Of a DNA stretch of 64,000 nucleotides, positions 45,812-56,360 are shown one piece after another; the first letter of the stretch is position 1; each line of letters starts with the position of its first letter. Location: the NCBI RefSeq assembly GCF_034669705.1, contig NZ_JAXMOR010000015.1:1-64000 (forward strand), given 5' to 3'. The stretch comes from Marinovum sp034669705 (GTDB taxonomy: Bacteria > Pseudomonadota > Alphaproteobacteria > Rhodobacterales > Rhodobacteraceae). The notes below the pieces were generated by a model. The model searched no databases. It was not told the origin of the DNA and worked only from the letters and a program-made list of their open reading frames with translations. The translations under genes were made by a program, and so were the position numbers.

Positions 45812-46729
45812 ATGCGCCCTGCCGAAGCCCTTGCCCCCAAGACCAACGAGGACACCGCCCGGGGTCTGGCCTTCGCCGTTTCGGCCTATGTGTTCTGGGG
45901 CTTCCTGCCGCTTTTCATGAAATTGCTGGCGCATATCCCGCCGGCCGAGGTGGTGGCGCACCGGGTGATCTGGTCGCTGCCGATCGCGGCGGCGGTGCTG
46001 GTAGCGCTGGGGCGCACCGCCACCCTGCGTGAGGCGCTGCGCACCCCGCGGATGCTGGCGATGGGCTGCGTGACCGCGGCGCTGGTCTCGATCAACTGGG
46101 GGATCTACGTCTGGGCCATCGCCAACGACCGGACGCTCGATGCGGCGCTCGGCTATTACATCAACCCGCTGTTTTCGGTGCTGCTTGGCGCGGTGCTGCT
46201 GGGCGAGCGGCTGAACCGGGCGCAGCTGGTGGCCATCGGACTGGCCGCGGCAGCGGTGCTGATCCTGGCGCTTGATGCCGGGCGGCTGCCCTGGGCCGCG
46301 GTCGGGCTGATGCTGTCCTGGGGGTTTTACGCACTGGCCAAGAAACAGCTGCCGATCGGCCCGAACCAGGGCTTCCTGCTCGAGGTGCTGATCCTGACGC
46401 CGCCGGCGCTGGCCTATATCGGCTGGCTGGTGGTCACCGGGCAGTCGCATTTCGACCCGGGCTTCGGGCCTGACACCTGGCTGCTGCTGGGCTGTGGCGT
46501 GGTCACCGCGGTGCCGCTCATGGCCTATGCCAATGGCGCCAAGGGGCTGCGGCTCTCGACCATCGGCGTGCTGCAGTATATCGCGCCGACGATGATCTTT
46601 CTCTGCGCCGTGCTGGTGTTCAAGGAGCCGTTCGGTCAGGCCCGAATGATCGCCTTTCCGATGATCTGGCTGGCGCTGGTGATCTATTCGGTGGCGATGC
46701 TGCGCGGCATGCGACGCGCCGGGGTCTGA
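45812..46729 (+). CDS. rarD: RarD-type EamA membrane transporter
   Basis: This 305-residue protein has about ten membrane helices in two EamA repeats and the RarD-specific N-terminal segment FAVSAYVFWGFLPLFMKLL. These are predicted drug/metabolite exporters; the name comes from a chloramphenicol-sensitivity phenotype in another species and does not define the substrate. The ATG at 45812 follows GAAGGACC. Confidence 0.85.
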   Translation: MRPAEALAPKTNEDTARGLAFAVSAYVFWGFLPLFMKLLAHIPPAEVVAHRVIWSLPIAAAVLVALGRTATLREALRTPRMLAMGCVTAALVSINWGIYVWAIANDRTLDAALGYYINPLFSVLLGAVLLGERLNRAQLVAIGLAAAAVLILALDAGRLPWAAVGLMLSWGFYALAKKQLPIGPNQGFLLEVLILTPPALAYIGWLVVTGQSHFDPGFGPDTWLLLGCGVVTAVPLMAYANGAKGLRLSTIGVLQYIAPTMIFLCAVLVFKEPFGQARMIAFPMIWLALVIYSVAMLRGMRRAGV

Positions 46730-46789
46730 CGCTGCGGGGCGCTTATCGGCCCTTGCGGGCGCTCTGCGCTTTTGCCACACCCTCGAGCC

Positions 46790-47437
46790 ATGGATGACAG
46801 CTACCAGCCCCCCGATACACCGCTCGACGTGCTGCACGCGGATCACGAGATCCTCATCGTCAACAAGCCCGCCGGGCTGCTCTCGGTGCCGGGCAAGGGA
46901 CCGCATCTGGCCGATTGCCTGCTCAGCCGGGTGCAGGAGGCCTTTCCGACCGCGCTGCTGGTGCACCGGCTCGACCGCGACACATCCGGCGTGATGGTCT
47001 TTGGTCTGACGCCGCATGCCCAGCGTCACCTCGGGCTGCAGTTCGAAAAGCGCGGGGTGAAGAAAACCTATGTGGCACGGCTCTGGGGCCGGCTCGAACC
47101 GCGCAGCGGCACGGTCGATCTGCCGCTGATCGTCGACTGGCCGAACCGGCCGCTGCAGAAGGTCTGCCATGAGACCGGCCGGGCGGCGCAGACCGACTGG
47201 CGGGTGCAGTCCTACAAGGACACCGAGACCCGGGTGCGCTTCATGCCGAAGACCGGGCGCAGCCACCAGTTGCGCGTGCATGCGCTGGCGCTGGGGCACG
47301 TGATCCTGGGCGATCCGCTCTATGCCAGCGGCGCGGCATTGGCGTTTCCACGGCTGATGCTGCATTCCGAAGAGCTGCGGCTGCGGCATCCGGACGGCGG
47401 TGAGGGCGTAAAGTTTCGCGCGAAGGCGCCGTTCTGA
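46790..47437 (+). CDS. RluA-family pseudouridine synthase
   Basis: This 215-residue protein has the catalytic HRLDRDTSG motif and the terminal GRSHQLRVHALALGHVILGDPLY segment of the RluA group. It lacks an S4 domain. The exact target (23S rRNA or tRNA position) is not clear from sequence. The ATG at 46790 gives the family's usual length. It starts 60 bases after rarD. Confidence 0.88.
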   Translation: MDDSYQPPDTPLDVLHADHEILIVNKPAGLLSVPGKGPHLADCLLSRVQEAFPTALLVHRLDRDTSGVMVFGLTPHAQRHLGLQFEKRGVKKTYVARLWGRLEPRSGTVDLPLIVDWPNRPLQKVCHETGRAAQTDWRVQSYKDTETRVRFMPKTGRSHQLRVHALALGHVILGDPLYASGAALAFPRLMLHSEELRLRHPDGGEGVKFRAKAPF

Positions 47438-47474
47438 GCGGGGCGGTTCGGGGGCCACCATCGCCGCTGACGAC

Positions 47475-47506
47475 CCTCCGAAGGATATTTTTGACCGGTG
47501 AAGAGC
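47475..47506 (+). repeat. Interspersed repeat family A, copy 8 (short)
   Basis: CCTCCGAAGGATATTTTTGACCGGTGAAGAG. It represents the 3' half of the ATTTTT subtype. Confidence 0.5.
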
Positions 47507-47523
47507 CGGACAGTGGTCCGGGC

Positions 47524-47715
47524 TCAACGCGTGCCGGTTCTGGCCTGCTTGCGGGTGAGGCCCAGGTCGCGCAGGGCGGCGTCGTCGAGGCGACGGAGCT
47601 GCTGGCGCTGACGGTAGGCGCTGTCGGCGGCGATGAGCCAGGCGAGGGCGCGGGCGAAGAGCCTGGCGGCGGCGGGGCGGCGGAATTGGCGGGTGAGGCT
47701 TGTTGCGGTCTGCAT
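47524..47715 (-). CDS. DUF1127 family small protein
   Basis: This 63-residue basic protein ends with RQQLRRLDDAALRDLGLTRKQA, the DUF1127 (YjiS-like) motif. In some alphaproteobacteria such small arginine-rich proteins affect RNA metabolism or phosphate-related physiology. AAGGAG lies seven bases before the ATG. It is divergent from the winged-helix/TPR gene across 166 bases. Confidence 0.8.
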   Translation of the reverse strand: MQTATSLTRQFRRPAAARLFARALAWLIAADSAYRQRQQLRRLDDAALRDLGLTRKQARTGTR

Positions 47716-47881
47716 GGTCTGTCTCCTTGCGGGGCTGTGTCATCTGATGTCCTCAAGGTGACAGCCGGCCGCAAACCCGGCGCAAAATGCCGGGTGCATT
47801 GGCCCGCCCTGCGTGCAAGACTTTCGTAAAATAACCCTGACGCGCCGTAAAATCGGCGGTGAGAGGAGCGTGACACCGGAA

Positions 47882-49516
47882 ATGACCCAGCTCGTGATCC
47901 ATCTGCGTGGTCCCTTGCGGATCGTCACCGGCGCGGGCCAGCCGGTCGCCGGGCTGACCCGGCGGGGCCAGGCGCTGCTGGCCTGCCTGACGCTGCAGCC
48001 CGGCATGCGGGCCGAGCGCGGCTATCTGGCCGAGCTGCTCTGGAGCGACCGGTCCGAGGAACAGTCGCGGGCCTCTCTGCGCCAGGAGCTGTCGGTGTTG
48101 CGGCGGGTGCTGCCGGCGGCGGTCCTGTCGGCCGACCGGCAGGCGGTCTGGCTCGAGCCGGGCGCGGTGACGGTGGAGGCCGCAGGGCCGGGCGCGGTGC
48201 TGGAGGGCTTTGACCTGGCCTCCGAGGGCTTCGAGGACTGGCTGCGGCAGGCGCGCGCCGCCCGTGACGCCGCCCGTGACGCCGCCCACGACGCCCCGCC
48301 CGTGGCGGCGGCGGTGCCGGCGCGCGGCGAGGGGCCGACGCTGGCGGTGCTGCCCTTCGAGGAATTCGGGGCGGCCGAGGCCGACATGTTCGCCGATGGC
48401 GTGGTCGACGAGATCACCAGCGCGCTCAGCCGCTGCCGGGATTTCGGGGTCATTGCCCGGCAGTCGGCCTTTGCGCTGGGCGATCCCGGGCTTTCGGTGC
48501 CGGAGGCGGCGGCGCGGCTGAAGGCAGATTACATTGTCGAGGGCTCGGTGCGGCGCGCGGCCGCGCGGGTGCGGATCTCGGTCCAGCTGGTGCGCGGGCG
48601 CGACGGCCACACGCTCTGGACCGCGCGCTTTGATGACCGGCTCGACGATCTCTTCGACCTTCTCGACCGGATCGCGGCCCAGGTGGCGGGACAGATCCTG
48701 CCCAACCTGCGCGCCGCCGAGATTGCCCGCGCCCGCGCCAGGCCGCCGCAGGACCGCACCGCCTATGAGCTGATGCTCACCGCGCTGCCGCATTTCTGGG
48801 CCCATCGCCGCGAGGAGAACGCCCGCGCCATCGCGCTGCTCGATCAGGCGCTGGCGCATCAGCCGGATTACGCCCCGGCGATGGCCTACAAGGCGTGGTG
48901 CCACGCGCATCAGTGCTGCTACACTTGGACCACCGATGGCGAGACCGACCGGGCCGCGGCCCAGACGCTGGTGGCGCGCGCCGCGCCGCTGGTGCAGGAC
49001 GATCCCGGCGCGCTGGTGGCGCTCTCGGCGGCCTCCGGGCTGGCGCTGAATGATTTCGCCAGGGCGCGGGCGCTGGTGGACAGGGCGTTGCTGCTTGATC
49101 CGAACAACGCCTGGGGCTGGCTGCGGCTGGGCTGGACCGCGATCTATGTCGGCGAGTTCGACACCGGCATGGCCGCCTTTGACCGCTATGACCAGCTCAG
49201 CCCGCTCGATCCGTTCCATTTCAACGGGTTGTTCGGCCGCTCGGCCGCGCTACGGGCAATGCGGCGGTTCGACGAATCGGTGGCGCTCTGCGAACAGGGG
49301 CTGCGCGAGGGGGCCGGTGTGACCTGGGCTTACCGGATGCTCTTTGGTACCCATTGGCTGGCCGGTCGCAAGGACGAGGCAAAGGCGGCGGCACGCAAAT
49401 GGCGCGAGGCCTATCCCGAGATCACCTTCGAGATGGCGCGCAACCTGATGCCGAAATGGCAGCACGACCCGGAATATTACGAGGCACTGCACGCGCTCTG
49501 GCGCGAGGAGGAGTGA
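47882..49516 (+). CDS. Winged-helix / TPR transcriptional regulator (BTAD-like), copy 2
   Basis: This 544-residue paralogue of the gene at 34711 has an N-terminal winged helix with ELLWSDRSEEQSRASLRQELSVLRR, matching KLWSDRSQTQASGSLRQTLSQIR there. A RDAARDAAHDA linker leads to a TolB/adenylate-cyclase-associated type domain (TLAVLPFEEFGAAEADMFADG to about residue 290), then TPR helices. The start is uncertain: ATG at 47882 or GTG at 47870, the latter only one base past AGGAG. Target genes are unknown; DUF1127 is divergent. Confidence 0.75.
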   Translation: MTQLVIHLRGPLRIVTGAGQPVAGLTRRGQALLACLTLQPGMRAERGYLAELLWSDRSEEQSRASLRQELSVLRRVLPAAVLSADRQAVWLEPGAVTVEAAGPGAVLEGFDLASEGFEDWLRQARAARDAARDAAHDAPPVAAAVPARGEGPTLAVLPFEEFGAAEADMFADGVVDEITSALSRCRDFGVIARQSAFALGDPGLSVPEAAARLKADYIVEGSVRRAAARVRISVQLVRGRDGHTLWTARFDDRLDDLFDLLDRIAAQVAGQILPNLRAAEIARARARPPQDRTAYELMLTALPHFWAHRREENARAIALLDQALAHQPDYAPAMAYKAWCHAHQCCYTWTTDGETDRAAAQTLVARAAPLVQDDPGALVALSAASGLALNDFARARALVDRALLLDPNNAWGWLRLGWTAIYVGEFDTGMAAFDRYDQLSPLDPFHFNGLFGRSAALRAMRRFDESVALCEQGLREGAGVTWAYRMLFGTHWLAGRKDEAKAAARKWREAYPEITFEMARNLMPKWQHDPEYYEALHALWREEE

Positions 49517-49522
49517 GTCGGC

Positions 49523-50023
49523 TCAGGCGCTGCGGCTGAGCCGGTCCTCGAGCACGTCGAAGGGCACGCCCGGCTCGTCCTTGGCACCGCGGATCACCAG
49601 CGAGGTCTTGACCGAGGCGACATTCGGCGCGGTCAGCAGGTCACCGGTCAGAAAGCTCTGGAAGCTCGAGAGATCGGGTGCCACGCACTTCAGGATGAAA
49701 TCCACCTCGCCGTTGAGCATGTGGCACTCGCGCACCAGCGGCCATTCGCGGCAGCGGTTCTCAAAGGCAGAGAGATCGGCCTCGGCCTGGCTGACGAGGC
49801 CCACCATGGCAAAGACCTGCACCTCGAAGCCCAGCTCGCGGGCGTCGATCTCGGCGTGGTAGCCGCGGATGTACCCCTGTTCCTCGAGCGTGCGCACCCG
49901 GCGCAGGCAGGGCGGAGCCGAGATGCCGACCCGGCGCGCCAGTTCGACATTGGTCATCCGTCCGTCGGCCTGCAGTTCGGCCAGGATTTTGCGATCGATC
50001 GGGTCTAGTCGAGTTCCCGGCAT
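49523..50023 (-). CDS. Lrp/AsnC-family transcriptional regulator
   Basis: This 166-residue Lrp-type protein has a helix-turn-helix (MTNVELARRVGISAPPCLRRV) and a RAM domain. The RVGISAPPCLRR wing is typical of Lrp proper rather than the PutR type at 8983. It is divergent from trxB; whether it controls that gene is unknown. The start at 50023 follows GGAGGGACAC. It is convergent with the TPR regulator with six bases between stops. Confidence 0.85.
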   Translation of the reverse strand: MPGTRLDPIDRKILAELQADGRMTNVELARRVGISAPPCLRRVRTLEEQGYIRGYHAEIDARELGFEVQVFAMVGLVSQAEADLSAFENRCREWPLVRECHMLNGEVDFILKCVAPDLSSFQSFLTGDLLTAPNVASVKTSLVIRGAKDEPGVPFDVLEDRLSRSA

Positions 50024-50040
50024 GTGTCCCTCCGCCGAAA

Positions 50041-50097
50041 TTGCGTTTGTTATACCAGCCCAGCCAGCCGGCGCAATAATGTTTCGCATTTACGCAA
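50041..50097. promoter_or_regulatory. Lrp-trxB divergent region with TTGCGT half sites
   Basis: TTGCGT at 50041-50046 and its inverse ACGCAA at 50092-50097 face each other about 50 bases apart in an AT-richer segment, possibly Lrp autoregulatory sites. No promoter pair was assigned with confidence. Confidence 0.3.
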
Positions 50098-50224
50098 GAT
50101 TGTTTTTGCCTCCCGCGGCCGGCCATGTCCGTGGCGCGGCACGGGGTTGCATGGTCTTTTCGTCAGGCGGCAGGATGGCTATATGCGGCCTCTGACACGC
50201 AAGCGCAAGCCAAAGGGGCACCAC

Positions 50225-51226
50225 ATGGGTGAGACACGCCACACCAAAGTTCTGATCATCGGGTCGGGGCCTGCGGGCTATACCGCCGGGGTCTATGCCA
50301 GCCGCGCCATGCTGAGCCCGATCCTGGTGCAGGGGATCGAGCCCGGCGGCCAGCTGACCACCACCACCGAGGTCGAGAACTGGCCGGGCGATACCGAGGT
50401 GCAGGGGCCGGACCTGATGGTGCGGATGGAAGCGCACGCCAAGGCGATGGGGACCGAGATCATCGGCGACATCATCACCGCGCTCGACACCTCCAAGCGG
50501 CCGTTCGTGGCCAAGGGCGACAGCGGCACCACCTATACCGCCGACGCGGTGATCCTCGCCACCGGGGCGCGCGCCAAATGGCTGGGGCTGCCCTCGGAAG
50601 AGGCGTTCAAGGGCTTCGGCGTCTCGGCCTGCGCCACCTGCGACGGTTTTTTCTATCGCGGCCAGGAGATCGTGGTGGTCGGTGGCGGCAATACCGCTGT
50701 CGAGGAGGCGCTGTTTCTGACCAACTTCGCCTCCAAGGTGACGCTGGTGCATCGCCGCGACGAGCTGCGCGCCGAGAAGATCCTGCAGGAGCGGCTGCTC
50801 AAGCATCCCAAGATCGAGACCCTGTGGTTTCATCAGCTCGACGAGGTCTTTGGCAATGACATGCCCAAGGGTGTCGAGGGCGTGCGGGTGAAGAACGTCA
50901 AGACCGGCGAGATCACCGAGATCCCCTGCAAGGGCGTGTTCATCGCCATTGGTCACGCGCCGGCGACCGAGCTGGTCAAGGACACGCTCGAGCTGCACAA
51001 CGGCGGCTATGTCAAGGTCGAGCCGGGCAGCACGCGGACCTCGGTGCCGGGGATCTTTGCCGCCGGCGACCTGACCGACCACGTCTATCGCCAGGCGGTG
51101 ACCAGCGCCGGCATGGGCTGCATGGCGGCGCTCGATGCCGAGAAGTTCCTCGCCGAACATGGCGAGGCCGAGCGCAGCGCCGACGCCGTGACCGAGCCGC
51201 TGGGCTACGGTGCCGAGACTGCGTAG
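50225..51226 (+). CDS. trxB: Thioredoxin reductase TrxB
   Basis: This 333-residue flavoenzyme reduces thioredoxin with NADPH. It has FAD-binding GSGPAGYTAGVYASRA, the redox pair Cys136-Ala-Thr-Cys139, an NADPH loop VVVGGGNTAVEEALFL and the closing GIFAAGDLTD. The ATG at 50225 follows AAAGGGGCACC. Its TAG stop (51224-51226) lies inside a family B repeat. Confidence 0.96.
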   Translation: MGETRHTKVLIIGSGPAGYTAGVYASRAMLSPILVQGIEPGGQLTTTTEVENWPGDTEVQGPDLMVRMEAHAKAMGTEIIGDIITALDTSKRPFVAKGDSGTTYTADAVILATGARAKWLGLPSEEAFKGFGVSACATCDGFFYRGQEIVVVGGGNTAVEEALFLTNFASKVTLVHRRDELRAEKILQERLLKHPKIETLWFHQLDEVFGNDMPKGVEGVRVKNVKTGEITEIPCKGVFIAIGHAPATELVKDTLELHNGGYVKVEPGSTRTSVPGIFAAGDLTDHVYRQAVTSAGMGCMAALDAEKFLAEHGEAERSADAVTEPLGYGAETA

Positions 51227-51279
51227 GGTGGGTTTGTAACCCACCTACCGGGGGCGGTGGGTTGAAAACCCACCCCACG
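51222..51279. repeat. Repeat family B pair, inverted, starting within the trxB stop
   Basis: A direct copy (51222-51245) and an inverted copy (51256-51279) face each other with a 10-base spacer, giving a long potential hairpin. The trxB stop codon TAG is the TAG of CGTAGGG. Confidence 0.8.
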
Positions 51280-51297
51280 GCCATCATCATGAGAAAC

Positions 51298-51323
51298 GCC
51301 GCCCGCACGTGCTGGCGGCTTTT
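51298..51323 (+). terminator. Probable intrinsic terminator after trxB
   Basis: GCCGCC (51298-51303) pairs with GGCGGC (51314-51319), followed by TTTT. It lies just beyond the family B hairpin. Confidence 0.6.
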
Positions 51324-51451
51324 GCATGCGTCATGCGCCTGCTGCAGAGCGGCATTTCGGCAACGACGCGCGCAACCTGTGTTTTCGGGCTTTCCTGACC
51401 CAACGTCCTGTGCGATGCGTTCAGCGTTGAACATACTTTGAGTCGCCCCAG

Positions 51452-53527
<2,076 letters not shown>

Positions 53528-53537
53528 CGGCGGCGCT

Positions 53538-53633
53538 CCTCCGCCCTTGCGGGCGTCTTCGCGAGGAGGCGCCGCAGGGGCCGAGGAGCAGGTCAACATA
53601 AAGAAAAAGGCCGTGGATGACTCCGCGGCCTTT
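53538..53633. terminator. Bidirectional terminator between sat-cysC and phzF
   Basis: An outer GGCGCTCCTC...GAGGAGGCGCC hairpin (about 53535-53575) is followed by AAAGGCCGTGG (53606-53616) pairing with CCGCGGCCTTT (53623-53633). The A- and T-rich flanks on both sides let it serve both convergent genes. Confidence 0.65.
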
Positions 53634-53649
53634 GTCGTGTGGCGGTCAT

Positions 53650-54534
53650 TCAGAGGTAGAGCGTCCCGCTCATCAGCACATGCGCCCGCCCGGACACCCG
53701 CACCCCGGTGATCGCATCCCGCGGGCCCAGCACCTCGTCCTCGGCCGATCCCGGCCGCCCCATGCCGTGGCCCTGTTCGGCGATATAGCGCGGGCGCTCG
53801 ATCAGACCGTGATGCCAGAGCCAGGCCGCGGCCGCGCCGGTGGCCGAGCCGGTAAAGGCATCCTCCGGCGGGTTGGGCGGCGGCAGGAGCAGCCGGCCAA
53901 AACTGTCGCCCGCCCCGGTCATGCCCTGGCGCACGATGATATAGGGCTCGCTCATCTCGCCCGGCCCGGTCCCCAGGTGGCGCATCATCCGGGTCAGCGC
54001 CGCGACATCGAGCCGGGCGGCCAGGGCGCTATCGAGGTCGCGCAGCAGCGTGATGCAGAACGGCAGGCCGGTCGAGACGATCTGCGGCGGCGCGAGGATG
54101 TCCTCTGGCGCAAGGCTCAGGACCTCGGCCACCATCGCCCGCGGCAGCTCCGGTCCGAAGACCGGCGCGATCTGGGTCATGGTCACGCCGAGCCCGGCCG
54201 GTCCGCGGGAGGCCTCGATCGGCACCAGTCCGGCGCCGGTCTCAAGCACCATCCGGCCGGGTTCCGCCAGCCCGCGATGCAGCAGCGCCGCAACGCTGGC
54301 CACGGTGGGGTGGCCGGCAAAGGGGATCTCGCCGCTGGCAAGGAAGTAGCGGACCTTGAGATCGGCCGTGTCGGAGGGCCCGAGGAAGGTGCATTCCACC
54401 AGCGAGGTCTCGCGGACGAAGGCCTTGCAGGTCTCGGCGTCGAGCCCGGCTGCGTCATGCACGACCGCGCAGCCGTTGCCGCCGAAGGGCCGCGCGCTGA
54501 AGGCATCGACCCAATCGACGGCATGCTCTGCCAT
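53650..54534 (-). CDS. PhzF-family isomerase-like protein
   Basis: This 294-residue protein has the PhzF signature: DAFSARPFGGNGCAVV, the acidic residue in RETSLVECTFL, and GHPTVASVAALL. PhzF relatives catalyse isomerisation in phenazine synthesis, but most family members act on unknown substrates and there are no other phenazine genes here. It overlaps the DUF1150 gene by one base (TGATG) at its start. Confidence 0.85.
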   Translation of the reverse strand: MAEHAVDWVDAFSARPFGGNGCAVVHDAAGLDAETCKAFVRETSLVECTFLGPSDTADLKVRYFLASGEIPFAGHPTVASVAALLHRGLAEPGRMVLETGAGLVPIEASRGPAGLGVTMTQIAPVFGPELPRAMVAEVLSLAPEDILAPPQIVSTGLPFCITLLRDLDSALAARLDVAALTRMMRHLGTGPGEMSEPYIIVRQGMTGAGDSFGRLLLPPPNPPEDAFTGSATGAAAAWLWHHGLIERPRYIAEQGHGMGRPGSAEDEVLGPRDAITGVRVSGRAHVLMSGTLYL

Positions 54535-54761
54535 CAGTGCACGGCCACCGGCGCCATGTCATGCTGGCGCGCCAGCACGAAGGCCAGCTTGCGGTCGGCC
54601 ACCAGTGCCAGCTGTTCGCCATCCTCGCGGTGCACCGCGTAGAGCGTCGTCGCGCCCTGCGCCTGTTTGCGGATTTCCTCTGGCAGGTCGGCGACCGCCA
54701 CCGGCTTGACGTAGACGATGTTGCGCGGCAGATCCTGGCCGAAATCATAGCTCGTGTTCAT
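54534..54761 (-). CDS. DUF1150 family protein
   Basis: This 75-residue protein (MNTSYDFGQDLPRNIVYVKPV) matches DUF1150, a family found beside small heat-shock genes in alphaproteobacteria. Function is unknown. I chose the ATG at 54761, eight bases after a GGAAAGGGTGA site; a GTG at 54770 would overlap the hsp20 stop. It sits between hsp20 and phzF in one operon. Confidence 0.82.
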   Translation of the reverse strand: MNTSYDFGQDLPRNIVYVKPVAVADLPEEIRKQAQGATTLYAVHREDGEQLALVADRKLAFVLARQHDMAPVAVH

Positions 54762-54766
54762 GACAG

Positions 54767-55180
54767 TCACCCTTTCCTGATATTGATGGTCTGCACCACC
54801 GTTTCGGGGCGTTGCATCGTCAGGTCGACGTGCAGCAGCCCGTTTTCCATCACCGCCTCGCCGACCTCGACGCCATCGGCCAGCACGAAGCTGCGCTGGA
54901 ACTGGCGCGCCGCGATTCCGCGATGCAGAAAGACCCGCTCGCCATTGTCATCGCGCTGGCGGCCGCGGATCACCAGCTGGCGGTCCTCGACGGTGATCGA
55001 GAGATCGGCCTCGGCGAACCCGGCCACGGCCAGGGTGATGCGATAGGAATGGTCTGAGGTCTGTTCGATATTGAAAGGCGGGTAGCCTTCGTTGCCGGTC
55101 TTCGCCGTGCGTTCCAGCAGGCGCTCCAGCTGCTCGAACCCCAGCATATGGGGGTATGAGCCCAGGGTCAGTTTTGTCAT
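54767..55180 (-). CDS. Small heat-shock protein (Hsp20/IbpA type)
   Basis: This 137-residue chaperone has an alpha-crystallin domain (about residues 35-130; PPFNIEQTSDHSYRITLAVAGF, then GLLHVDL) and a short N-terminal arm. It would hold unfolding proteins for refolding. A sigma-32-type promoter lies about 60 bases upstream, and the DUF1150 and phzF genes follow. The ATG at 55180 follows a GGAC-like site; a longer frame to 55285 passes through the promoter. Confidence 0.92.
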   Translation of the reverse strand: MTKLTLGSYPHMLGFEQLERLLERTAKTGNEGYPPFNIEQTSDHSYRITLAVAGFAEADLSITVEDRQLVIRGRQRDDNGERVFLHRGIAARQFQRSFVLADGVEVGEAVMENGLLHVDLTMQRPETVVQTINIRKG

Positions 55181-55245
55181 GACACGTCCTTTGGCAAAGC
55201 GACATCTCTTGACCGGCCCCGTCAGCGGCAGCCGGTTCGCTACGA

Positions 55246-55274
55246 ATATGGGGCGGCATCCGGCGGCCTGCAAG
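55246..55274 (-). promoter_or_regulatory. Sigma-32 (heat-shock) promoter of hsp20 operon
   Basis: On the minus strand CTTGCAG (55274-55268) and CCCCATAT (55253-55246) are separated by 14 bases, close to the RpoH consensus CTTGAAA / CCCCATNT. Transcription should start near 55239, about 58 bases before the hsp20 ATG. Confidence 0.8.
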
Positions 55275-55337
55275 ACCTTTGCCAAAAGCCTTTGGACGCT
55301 CTATTCTGAAACCTGGCCCGCGATGGAGAGCTTTGGC

Positions 55338-55562
55338 ATGAACATGCAGTCGGAACTGGCGATGAAGACCGACGAGGTCCTGCGGGTTGAACTTGAGGTC
55401 TTCAAGCGCGAGCACCGCGATCTGGATGAGGCGATTGATGCGCTTCAGGCCGAAGGGCGGGCCGATGCGCTGACCATCCAGCGGCTGAAGAAGAAGAAAC
55501 TGCTGCTGAAGGACAGGATCGCCCAGATCGAGGACCGACTGTTGCCGGATATCATCGCCTGA
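55338..55562 (+). CDS. YdcH/DUF465 family small protein
   Basis: This 74-residue, highly charged coiled-coil protein fits the DUF465 pattern (ELEVFKREHRDLDEAIDALQ, then LTIQRLKKKKLLLKDRI). Function is unknown in detail. I chose the ATG at 55338 seven bases after GGAGAG; an ATG at 55323 is also in frame. It is divergent from hsp20. Confidence 0.82.
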   Translation: MNMQSELAMKTDEVLRVELEVFKREHRDLDEAIDALQAEGRADALTIQRLKKKKLLLKDRIAQIEDRLLPDIIA

Positions 55563-55717
55563 GGGCGCGGCAGCGGAGCGCAGGGGACTGCGGGTCTCTG
55601 TAGGGGGTATTACGGCTCGCACGGGTCTTTGGACGCCCGCGGGGGGAAGTATTTCCCGTGACGACCGTCGGCGCAGGGCGCCGCTGGGCTGGCGTCGGTG
55701 GGGATCGTTCGGGGTTT

Positions 55718-55776
55718 GGGGGCTCTGCCCCCGGCCTGCGGCCTCCCCCGAGGGTATTTTTGAACAGAAGAAGGGC
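55718..55776 (+). repeat. Interspersed repeat family A, copy 9 (full length)
   Basis: GGGGGCTCTGCCCCC, GGCCTGCGGCC, TCCCCCGAGGGTATTTTTGAACAGAAGAAG. It lies in the 309-bp gap before purE, which otherwise holds no gene. A truncated version (GCGGGGGGAAGTATTTCCCGTGACG) occurs at about 55639. Confidence 0.7.
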
Positions 55777-55871
55777 TGGAGGCGCGAAAATGGCGCCGGT
55801 GTGCCGGGCGGGGGCGTTGCCAAAGGGGGCGCTCTGGCTATAGTGCGGCCTTCCTAAAGCGAGGGAAGGCG

Positions 55872-56360
55872 ATGACAGAGCCGGTAGTGGGCATCATCAT
55901 GGGCAGCCAGTCGGATTGGCCCACCATGAAGGAAGCAGCGGATGTGCTGGACGAGCTGGGCGTGGCCTATGAGGCGCGCATCGTCTCGGCGCATCGGACG
56001 CCGGACCGGCTCTGGGAGTATGGCAAGACGGCTGTGGATCGCGGCTTGCAGGTGATCATCGCCGGCGCCGGTGGCGCGGCCCATCTGCCGGGCATGATGG
56101 CGTCAAAGACCCGGGTGCCGGTGATCGGCGTCCCGGTGCAGACCCGGGCGCTCTCGGGCGTCGATTCGCTCTATTCCATCCTGCAGATGCCGCGCGGCTA
56201 CCCGGTGGCGACCATGGCGATCGGCGCACCGGGGGCCAAGAACGCCGGGTTGATGGCGGCAGGCATCCTGGCGCTGCAGGACCCCGGCCTGGCAGAGCGG
56301 CTCGACGCCTGGCGCGCGGCGCTCTCGGCCTCGATCCCGGAGGTGCCTGTCGATGAGTGA
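55872..56360 (+). CDS. purE: N5-carboxyaminoimidazole ribonucleotide mutase PurE
   Basis: This 162-residue enzyme moves the carboxyl group in purine synthesis. It has GIIMGSQSDWPTMKEAA, SAHRTPDRL and AGAGGAAHLPGM. Its stop is overlapped by the purK start by eight bases. Confidence 0.96.
   Translation: MTEPVVGIIMGSQSDWPTMKEAADVLDELGVAYEARIVSAHRTPDRLWEYGKTAVDRGLQVIIAGAGGAAHLPGMMASKTRVPVIGVPVQTRALSGVDSLYSILQMPRGYPVATMAIGAPGAKNAGLMAAGILALQDPGLAERLDAWRAALSASIPEVPVDE

Noticed and set aside
45353..47743. A 796-codon minus-strand frame across the 142-bp repeats, rarD and the RluA gene
   Set aside because: It covers repeat DNA and two well-supported plus-strand genes; composition explains the lack of stops.
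53650..54534. Phenazine biosynthesis cluster
   Set aside because: Only a PhzF-type gene is present; the other phenazine genes are absent and the neighbours are heat-shock genes.
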